Position numbers and translations under genes: made by a program
Notes under the pieces: generated by a model
Told to the model about the DNA's origin: nothing
The model's input: only the letters and a program-made list of their open reading frames with translations
The model's database searches: none
Origin: Candidatus Avelusimicrobium fimicolum
Lineage (GTDB): Bacteria > Elusimicrobiota > Elusimicrobia > Elusimicrobiales > Elusimicrobiaceae
NCBI GenBank assembly: GCA_900541355.1
Contig: UQJU01000044.1
Location: 1-11,800 of the forward strand
DNA: 11,800 bases
Direction of reading: 5' to 3'
In this document: positions 6,845 through 11,800 of the stretch, one piece after another
How positions within the stretch are numbered: the first letter of the stretch is position 1
Layout of the letters: each line of letters starts with the position of its first letter

Positions 6845-7675
6845 ATGTTACACATTGGGTGCCATTTGTCGTCTTCCAAGGGTTTTAAGGCAATGGGCGA
6901 AACCGCATTGTCTATCGGGGCGGATACGTTTCAATTCTTTACGCGCAACCCGCGCGGAAGTCAGGCCAAGCCGATAGACCCGCAAGATGCCACAGCCTTA
7001 TGCAAATTGCTTGCGGAAAAGCATTTTGCACCCGTTATTGCGCACGCCCCTTATACGCTTAACCCCGCTTCCGCCGACCCCAAAACGCGTGAATTTGCCC
7101 GCCAGACCTTGGCAGACGATTTGCAGCGTATGGAATATGTGCCGGGAAACCTGTATAATCTTCACCCGGGCAGCCACGTCGGGCAAGGCGCAGAAAAAGG
7201 CATTGAACTGATTGTAGAAACGCTAAACGAAATTTTAACGCCTAATCTGCATACTACGGTGCTTTTGGAAACTATGTCCGGCAAGGGGAGCGAAATCGGG
7301 CGGACTTTTGACGAGTTAAAAAAGATTTTGGACGGTGTAAAACTCAATCATCTGCTGGGGGTATGTATGGATACCTGCCACATACACGATGCCGGCTATT
7401 CCCTGGTGCATTTAGACGATACTTTGGCGGAATTTGATAAGCAAATAGGCCTGCCCTTGTTAAAGGCTGTTCACTTAAACGATAGTTTGAACCCGCAGGG
7501 GGCGCATAAGGACCGCCACGCCTGTATCGGTCAAGGCACTATCGGCCTGGATACTTTGGCGGGTGTAATTAACCACCCGGCCTTAAAGCATTTGCCGTTT
7601 TGTTTGGAAACCCCCAACGATTTGGCGGGCTATGAAAAGGAAATTAAACTTTTGCGCGGGCTATATAAGGAATAA
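6845..7675 (+). CDS. nfo: Endonuclease IV, class II AP endonuclease
   Basis: A 276-residue TIM-barrel DNA repair enzyme that cuts 5' to abasic sites and removes damaged 3' ends during base excision repair. All nine trinuclear zinc ligands of the E. coli enzyme have counterparts: H67, H107 (in NLHPGSH), E142 (LLETMSG), D176 and H179 (GVCMDTCHIHDAGY), H210 (VHLNDS), D223 and H225 (KDRHACIG), and E255 (CLETP). IGCHLSSSKG at the N terminus is the typical family opening. I chose ATG 6845 because AGGGA at 6834-6838 lies six bases upstream and the protein then begins MLHIGCHLS. An in-frame ATG at 6830 would overlap the aldolase gene and has no better site. Only one base separates the aldolase stop from this ATG, so translation is probably coupled. 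The stop directly abuts the stop of the convergent methyltransferase gene. Confidence 0.97.
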   Translation: MLHIGCHLSSSKGFKAMGETALSIGADTFQFFTRNPRGSQAKPIDPQDATALCKLLAEKHFAPVIAHAPYTLNPASADPKTREFARQTLADDLQRMEYVPGNLYNLHPGSHVGQGAEKGIELIVETLNEILTPNLHTTVLLETMSGKGSEIGRTFDELKKILDGVKLNHLLGVCMDTCHIHDAGYSLVHLDDTLAEFDKQIGLPLLKAVHLNDSLNPQGAHKDRHACIGQGTIGLDTLAGVINHPALKHLPFCLETPNDLAGYEKEIKLLRGLYKE

Positions 7676-8371
7676 CTACTTGGTTTTAACCACCAGCATT
7701 AGGCTGTACCCGCCCACCCAAAACGCGGCCCAACTTCTGGGCAGTAAATAGTGTGCCAGCAACCGTATGCACATACCGATACGGCTTTTTAGGCCGGTCA
7801 GTTGCGGCGGTCGCTCTACATATTTATTGGTATAGTGATAATGCAAAATCTGCCAACCGCGCTTTTTTAAAAGCCTTTTTAAATACCTTGCTGTAAAAAA
7901 ATGGATATGCCCCACGGTTTGATTTTCTTCTTCTAAAATTTCAGGCTTGATGAGCGTCCGGAACGATAAATCCAACGGAATATGCAAAATAAGCACCGGG
8001 GCTTTTTGGGCCAGTTTCTCCAAAAAACGCTCCATATCCGGAATGTGCTCCACTACATCTATGGCTAGAGCCGTATCAAACGAGCCTTTGGCCCACGCTT
8101 CGCAAAAGAAATTTACATTGGCAGGCGCGTGTTGTTTGGCAATGCTGATGGCCTGTGGGGAAATATCACACCCGGTAAAGAGCATATCCGGGCGGTGGTG
8201 CGCCCAATGGTTAATGAGTGCACCCGCTCCACACCCCGCATCCAGTACTGTGTGGGGGGATAAGCGGGCCTTTTTTACGGCCTGTAAAACGTGCGCCAGT
8301 TTCCACGTTGCATCTTGCGTGTGCCAACCGGGGTTTTGCAGGAGATATTTTCCGTCTGTATAGCGGGACAT
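7676..8371 (-). CDS. Class I SAM-dependent methyltransferase
   Basis: A 231-residue soluble protein with the Rossmann-type methyltransferase core: motif I VLDAGCGAG (42-50), acidic loop D69 in GCDIS for the ribose hydroxyls of SAM, and DVVEHIPD at 105-112 as the motif IV region. After that comes VGHIHFFT (153-160) with a following YLKRLLKKRGW helix, a pattern common in Methyltransf_11/UbiG-like enzymes that modify lipids, quinones or sugar units. The acceptor cannot be deduced. The C-terminal 35 residues are hydrophobic with an aromatic stretch, so membrane association is possible but not shown. The ATG at 8371 is preceded closely by AAGGAT and a TATAAT box. The gene is convergent with nfo with no intergenic base and divergent from the autotransporter gene. 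No terminator is visible after it. Confidence 0.88.
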   Translation of the reverse strand: MSRYTDGKYLLQNPGWHTQDATWKLAHVLQAVKKARLSPHTVLDAGCGAGALINHWAHHRPDMLFTGCDISPQAISIAKQHAPANVNFFCEAWAKGSFDTALAIDVVEHIPDMERFLEKLAQKAPVLILHIPLDLSFRTLIKPEILEEENQTVGHIHFFTARYLKRLLKKRGWQILHYHYTNKYVERPPQLTGLKSRIGMCIRLLAHYLLPRSWAAFWVGGYSLMLVVKTK

Positions 8372-8377
8372 ATCCTT

Positions 8378-8399
8378 ATTATACCTTTTACCTATTATA
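8378..8399 (-). promoter_or_regulatory. Two tandem -10 boxes upstream of the methyltransferase gene
   Basis: On the minus strand there are two perfect TATAAT hexamers, at 8399-8394 and 8383-8378. The proximal one ends six bases before ATG 8371, which would place the transcription start on the start codon. The distal one would give a leader of about 15 bases. Neither has a clear -35 hexamer at 16-18 bases, so which is used is uncertain. Confidence 0.4.
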
Positions 8400-8447
8400 T
8401 AAGGGGCTTCTTTTACAAAAAAACCTTTCCTTTTGGCCTAAATTCTG

Positions 8448-8453
8448 TATAAT
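8448..8453 (+). promoter_or_regulatory. -10 box of the autotransporter gene
   Basis: A perfect TATAAT lies at 8448-8453, giving a leader of about 33 bases with a strong ribosome binding site, GGAGGA at 8485-8490, just before ATG 8494. No good -35 hexamer is visible at 16-18 bases. A second, overlapping AT-rich TTATAATAC at about 8471 is too close to the gene to be the main promoter. The 122-base divergent region holds no other feature that I can support. Confidence 0.55.
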
Positions 8454-8493
8454 AGGGATATATTGCTTTTTTATAATACAAATTGGAGGATAA

Positions 8494-11400
8494 ATGAGAA
8501 AGTTTCTCGTTGCAGTTTTCTTTGTGTTGTTTGCTCCCCTGTTTGTGCAGGCAGCCCAAAATATTCAAATCAACTGGGACGGACAAGACCACTCTCGTGA
8601 AATTGTCGGAAATAACCCGGATAAGCCGTTGGCTATTGTCGGGGCCGGCTCTTTAAATGCGGGAGCAATTAACGGGGCGTCCCTTACCGTAAATGGCGCA
8701 AATATTAGTATTAGTGATTCTTCTATCGCCAATGAGATTTACCACTCGGTTACGCATAGTGATAAAAACGACTTTGAAATTCCTGTCTCGTCGGACGACA
8801 CTCGCAAAGGTGCCTATGTGGCGGGTGGTGCGGCTTATAATAACAATGTTACTAACAACTCTGTGAGTATAACGGGCAATAACCTGACGGGCAGAGACGT
8901 AATGGGTGGTGTGGCCTTAATTCGTCAGGCGGGGGACCGCTTTGGTGCGGCGTCTGCCAACAACAACTCCGTTTCTATTAGTGGCGGAGCGGTCAATTCT
9001 TATACCTTTACGCCTACCGGAGCAACTTCCACAGTATTGGGTGGAAACGTGTACGGCGGTTATACCAAATTTTCTAAGGGCTCGGCTAATAACAATACGG
9101 TTTCTATTACAAACGGCGCGACCGTACAGGGGGACGTTATCGGCGGGTTTACCGATGAACGTCTGACCGAAGAAGATGTGAAAACGGACAACGTAATTGA
9201 CACCAAAGCCAACGGCAACTATGTACTCGTAAAAGATGCTACGGTGGACGGTATGGTGGCAGGTGCCAGAGGAGCGGCTACGGCCGAAAACAATACGGTT
9301 GTTATTGATCATTCTACCGTGGATTCCGTAGTAGGGGCTGACAAGGGCCGCGGAGTGGCGGATAGTGCTGCTTCCGTCGTAAATGTGGACAACAATACCG
9401 TTATTGTCAGGAATAACAGTACCGTAACCAATATGGCTGCGGCAGTAACCAATTTTTCCGTAAACGCTAAGGGCAATACCTTGACGTTGGATAACTCCAC
9501 CGTGAATATGGCTTCTATTTATGCGGTAAAAATGGGCTTAGCGACAGATGTTGATAAAAATCCTGTGAGCGCTACTGTTGGTTCAAACACCTTAAACCTG
9601 AACAATATGAGCGCCACTTTTACCGAATTGGGCGGTTCTGTAAACTTGGCCGGCACAGCCAACGGCAACGTAGTAAATGTAACCAATTCCACCTTGACGT
9701 TAAGCAACCCCGGTAAATTTTTTGGCGACACGCTAGACTTAAACACTTTATCCGCCAATCAACTTTTGTCTACGGATATTCCCACGGACAAAGGTGCTAT
9801 CTTTGGTGGTGCGAGTATGACCTATTCCCGCACAGTAAATTCTACTCCTGAAAAAGACGCACCAAAAGAGGAAAAAGTTTCTATCGGTGGGACCAACAGC
9901 GACAATAACACCGTTTCTCTTGCGGGTGGCGATTCTGTAAAAGACGTAAAAGCCAATGTGTTTGGTGGTTTCTCGGCTTATATTAATGAAGTAAATTACC
10001 AAACGAAAGACGATTCCGGCGTTATTACCACGGTTAAGAAAGAGGGTTTAGTTACTAAGACCACCTCTTCCGCCCCGGATGCCGAAGAAGGGACGGACGA
10101 AGCGGAAAAAATTGACGATGTGTATTCCGCATCCAACAACACGGTTATTTTGGATAACGTCAAATTCAACGGTAAAGTATATGGCGGGTATGTATATGGT
10201 GCCGAACTGAAAGAACAAAATATGCTTACCAAAAATAATACCGTTATTTTGCGTAACAAAGTGGAACTGGACCCGACCGCAGTTATCTACGGTGGCAATA
10301 ACGGCCTTTACGAATTTTCCACCAACCAGTTGGTCTTTGACCGCACGATTGGTACATTTACCAACAAAGACCAGTTCCAAAACTTTAACGACTGGTGGAC
10401 TATCAACGCGGACTTTAAGACCGACCTGCATTTTGATTTCGATATCAATGCCAATATGACGCTTGATAAATCCACGATGAAGGAAGATTCCAAGACGGTT
10501 GTAACCACCGTTACCTCTACGGACCTGACTGGGGTTCGCGAAGGTGATATCGTGTATGATTTGGTGAATAGTGGTGTTGTATTAACCCAAAAGAAAGTGG
10601 GCGTGTATTCCTATGATTTGACCCCTACCAGAGGCACCGGGAATGAAATTCTCTGGACGCTTACCAGCACGAAGGATAAAGCCAATGCCGAAGTGTACGG
10701 GCAGTTGCCGCTCGTCGGTTTGGCCTTAATCAGCGAAGGCCCGGAAATGCTCACCCAAACCTTAAACGATTTGTGGAAGAGCGATACCGAGCAGAACACC
10801 TTTATTAACGGCGGTTACCACCACACCCGCTACGAAACGGGCAGCGGTTTTGACTTGGATTCCGGCCTTACCCAAGCGGGCGCCTGGAAGAAATTTACGA
10901 ACGATTGGGCCTTGGGTATTTTTGCTAAATATGCGGGCGGTTCTTATAAAACCTTCCCCATTAAAGTTACCGGAGATGCCAATGTGTTCGGCGGCGGGCT
11001 GATGACCTCCTTGCGTTACAGCGAAACGGGCCGCTTGGAAGCCACGGTGGAAGCCGGCTATGTGGATGCCAAGTTTGAATCTTCCGAACTTTTATCCACC
11101 TTTAAGACCAAAGGAATGTATTACGGTGCCAGCGCAGGCTTTGTGGAAAACCCGTTGGAAGATTTAAGCCTGTATGCCAACTTCAACTGGAAGCGCAAAG
11201 CCTCCGACGACATCACCGACGACTTGGACCAGAAAATCAAGTTTGATACCTTGCAGAGTATGGCACTGCGCTTCGGCGGCGATTATGCCTTTAACTTTGT
11301 GGATTGGAAGGGTGTAATTCCTTCTATTGGGGCGAGTGCGATTTACGAAATGGACGGCAAATCTACCGTTACGGTGGAAGATGTTAAGAGCAGTGAAGCC

Positions 11401-11553
11401 TCTATGAAAGGTATGAGCGGCCGCGGACAGATTTCGTTGGCCTACCACAACCAGGACACTTTCTTGCCCTTGCACTCTGTGCTGACTGTTTACGGTCAAG
11501 TGGGCAAACGAGAAGGTTTTGGCGGTGAAGTGAACATTTCGTTTGAGTTCTAA
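8494..11553 (+). CDS. Autotransporter (type Va-like) with repetitive passenger and C-terminal beta-barrel
   Basis: A 1019-residue surface protein. Residues 1-20 are a Sec signal peptide (MRK, hydrophobic core, V-Q-A cleavage site before A21). Residues about 121-620 hold roughly 13 degenerate copies of an NN[TS]VxI motif (for example near 121, 157, 200, 266, 300, 471, 548 and 581), most followed by a short strand and a V[YIF]GG turn, as expected for a beta-solenoid passenger. Charged, low-complexity loops interrupt it near 450-460 and 525-545. Residues about 768-1019 form an autotransporter-type beta-barrel ending in VNISFEF with a terminal Phe, the signal for BAM-dependent outer-membrane insertion. 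A helical linker (about 735-760) precedes the barrel. I see no cysteine in the whole protein, as is usual for secreted passengers. No catalytic triad is recognisable, so adhesion or a structural surface role is more likely than protease activity. It is a monocistronic gene with its own promoter and terminator. Confidence 0.9.
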   Translation: MRKFLVAVFFVLFAPLFVQAAQNIQINWDGQDHSREIVGNNPDKPLAIVGAGSLNAGAINGASLTVNGANISISDSSIANEIYHSVTHSDKNDFEIPVSSDDTRKGAYVAGGAAYNNNVTNNSVSITGNNLTGRDVMGGVALIRQAGDRFGAASANNNSVSISGGAVNSYTFTPTGATSTVLGGNVYGGYTKFSKGSANNNTVSITNGATVQGDVIGGFTDERLTEEDVKTDNVIDTKANGNYVLVKDATVDGMVAGARGAATAENNTVVIDHSTVDSVVGADKGRGVADSAASVVNVDNNTVIVRNNSTVTNMAAAVTNFSVNAKGNTLTLDNSTVNMASIYAVKMGLATDVDKNPVSATVGSNTLNLNNMSATFTELGGSVNLAGTANGNVVNVTNSTLTLSNPGKFFGDTLDLNTLSANQLLSTDIPTDKGAIFGGASMTYSRTVNSTPEKDAPKEEKVSIGGTNSDNNTVSLAGGDSVKDVKANVFGGFSAYINEVNYQTKDDSGVITTVKKEGLVTKTTSSAPDAEEGTDEAEKIDDVYSASNNTVILDNVKFNGKVYGGYVYGAELKEQNMLTKNNTVILRNKVELDPTAVIYGGNNGLYEFSTNQLVFDRTIGTFTNKDQFQNFNDWWTINADFKTDLHFDFDINANMTLDKSTMKEDSKTVVTTVTSTDLTGVREGDIVYDLVNSGVVLTQKKVGVYSYDLTPTRGTGNEILWTLTSTKDKANAEVYGQLPLVGLALISEGPEMLTQTLNDLWKSDTEQNTFINGGYHHTRYETGSGFDLDSGLTQAGAWKKFTNDWALGIFAKYAGGSYKTFPIKVTGDANVFGGGLMTSLRYSETGRLEATVEAGYVDAKFESSELLSTFKTKGMYYGASAGFVENPLEDLSLYANFNWKRKASDDITDDLDQKIKFDTLQSMALRFGGDYAFNFVDWKGVIPSIGASAIYEMDGKSTVTVEDVKSSEASMKGMSGRGQISLAYHNQDTFLPLHSVLTVYGQVGKREGFGGEVNISFEF

Positions 11554-11576
11554 ACAAAAATCAAACGTAAATTTTG

Positions 11577-11606
11577 GTAAAGGCCCTTCGGGGCCTTTAC
11601 TGTTTT
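11577..11606 (+). terminator. UUCG-loop intrinsic terminator after the autotransporter gene
   Basis: A perfect 10-bp stem, GTAAAGGCCC (11577-11586) and GGGCCTTTAC (11591-11600), is closed by a TTCG tetraloop in the extra-stable C(UUCG)G context and followed by TGTTTT. It begins 23 bases after the stop codon. The T run is short, but stem and loop are strong. Confidence 0.9.
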
Positions 11607-11614
11607 AAAAAAAG

Positions 11615-11643
11615 TTGCACACAAAGATAAAAATTGTTATAAT
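11615..11643 (+). promoter_or_regulatory. Near-consensus promoter of the tRNA gene
   Basis: TTGCAC (11615-11620) and TATAAT (11638-11643) are separated by exactly 17 bases, the best promoter in the window. The expected start is about ten bases before the tRNA 5' end at 11661, leaving a short 5' leader for RNase P to remove. Confidence 0.88.
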
Positions 11644-11660
11644 AAATATGTAGTCATTAA

Positions 11661-11736
11661 GGGCCTGTAGCTCAGCTGGGAGAGCGCCTGCATGGCATGC
11701 AGGAGGTCGCAAGTTCGATTCTTGTCGAGAACACCA
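11661..11736 (+). tRNA. tRNA-Ala(GGC) with a mispaired acceptor stem
   Basis: A 76-base cloverleaf with encoded CCA at 11734-11736. The D-arm pairs (GCTC/GAGC around AGCTGGGA). The anticodon stem CCTGC/GCAGG is perfect and holds the loop ATGGCAT with anticodon GGC at 11694-11696, giving alanine. The variable loop is AGGTC. The T-arm GCAAG/CTTGT with TTCGATT pairs with one G-T wobble. The acceptor stem is odd: 5' GGGCCTG faces 3' CGAGAAC, so pairs 2-71, 3-70 and 5-68 are mismatched (G-A, G-A, C-A) and 6-67 is a wobble. The G3:U70 pair used by alanyl-tRNA synthetase is absent. The promoter and terminator look intact, so it is probably transcribed, but charging and 5'/3' processing are doubtful. 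It could be a chimeric or damaged gene, or a sequence or assembly error. Confidence 0.8.
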
Positions 11737-11748
11737 TAAGTTAAATTT

Positions 11749-11775
11749 ACTTAGGATTATTTTCCTAAGTTTTTT
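11749..11775 (+). terminator. Intrinsic terminator after the tRNA gene
   Basis: An 8-bp perfect stem, ACTTAGGA (11749-11756) and TCCTAAGT (11763-11770), has a 6-base loop and is followed by TTTTT to 11775. It lies 12 bases after the CCA end and shows that the tRNA is a single-gene unit. The last 25 bases of the window are AT-rich and show no feature. Confidence 0.88.
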
Positions 11776-11800
11776 ATAATTTTAATTGTAAATAAAAAAG

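Noticed and set aside
7866..7892. GCTTTTTTAAAAGC followed by a T run as a terminator
   Set aside because: The stem is short and all A/T except one G-C pair, and it lies in the middle of the methyltransferase gene, so it is unlikely to terminate transcription.
8372..8400. CCTTAT...ATAAGG inverted repeat as an operator between the divergent genes
   Set aside because: The arms are only six bases and are made largely of the two -10 boxes, so the symmetry is easily explained by chance in AT-rich promoter sequence.
8850..10350. Repeats in the autotransporter as a CRISPR-like or DNA tandem array
   Set aside because: The repetition is at protein level only, with irregular spacing and divergent codons; there is no constant DNA repeat and spacer pattern.
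8917..10431. Several minus-strand open frames opposite the autotransporter gene
   Set aside because: They arise from the biased codons of the repeats on the plus strand and show no recognisable domain or start signal.

Overview
The window is an ordinary, gene-dense stretch of a bacterial chromosome with moderate GC content. I count seven complete protein genes, one protein gene cut by the left edge, and one tRNA gene. The organism is a diderm bacterium. The clearest sign is a 1019-residue autotransporter with a Sec signal peptide, a repetitive passenger and a C-terminal beta-barrel ending in Phe. Promoters are of the housekeeping sigma type (TATAAT boxes) and ribosome binding sites are GGAGG-like. 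The overall gene style reminds me of gut Elusimicrobiota, but that is a low-confidence impression that one marker gene would settle.

Left part (1-3810, + strand): the C-terminal seven eighths or so of the chromosome-condensing ATPase SMC, overlapping by one base a calcineurin-like metallophosphoesterase, so the two look like one transcription unit. Next (3811-5160, - strand) is a polytopic ArnT/PMT-like membrane glycosyltransferase, whose stop codon directly abuts the stop of the phosphoesterase. A 12-bp inverted repeat inside the end of the phosphoesterase gene looks like the glycosyltransferase terminator.

Middle part (5286-7675, + strand): a small three-helix PQ-loop-like membrane protein with its own intrinsic terminator, then a PLP-dependent low-specificity threonine aldolase followed after one base by endonuclease IV, which keeps all nine zinc ligands. 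A class I SAM methyltransferase (7676-8371, - strand) again abuts its convergent neighbour with no gap.

Right part (8494-11800, + strand): the autotransporter with its own promoter and a UUCG-loop terminator, then a single tRNA-Ala(GGC) gene with a near-consensus promoter and its own terminator. The tRNA body is textbook alanine, but the 3' strand of the acceptor stem does not pair with the 5' strand and the G3:U70 identity pair is missing.

The genes do not form a single pathway: chromosome maintenance (SMC), DNA repair (endonuclease IV), amino-acid metabolism (threonine aldolase) and envelope or surface functions (glycosyltransferase, autotransporter) sit side by side. I found no mobile element, CRISPR array, phage gene or defence system. 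The points most worth a second look are the chimeric-looking tRNA, the abnormal N-terminal segment of SMC, the terminator inside a coding region, and -10 boxes placed six bases before the ATG of both minus-strand genes.
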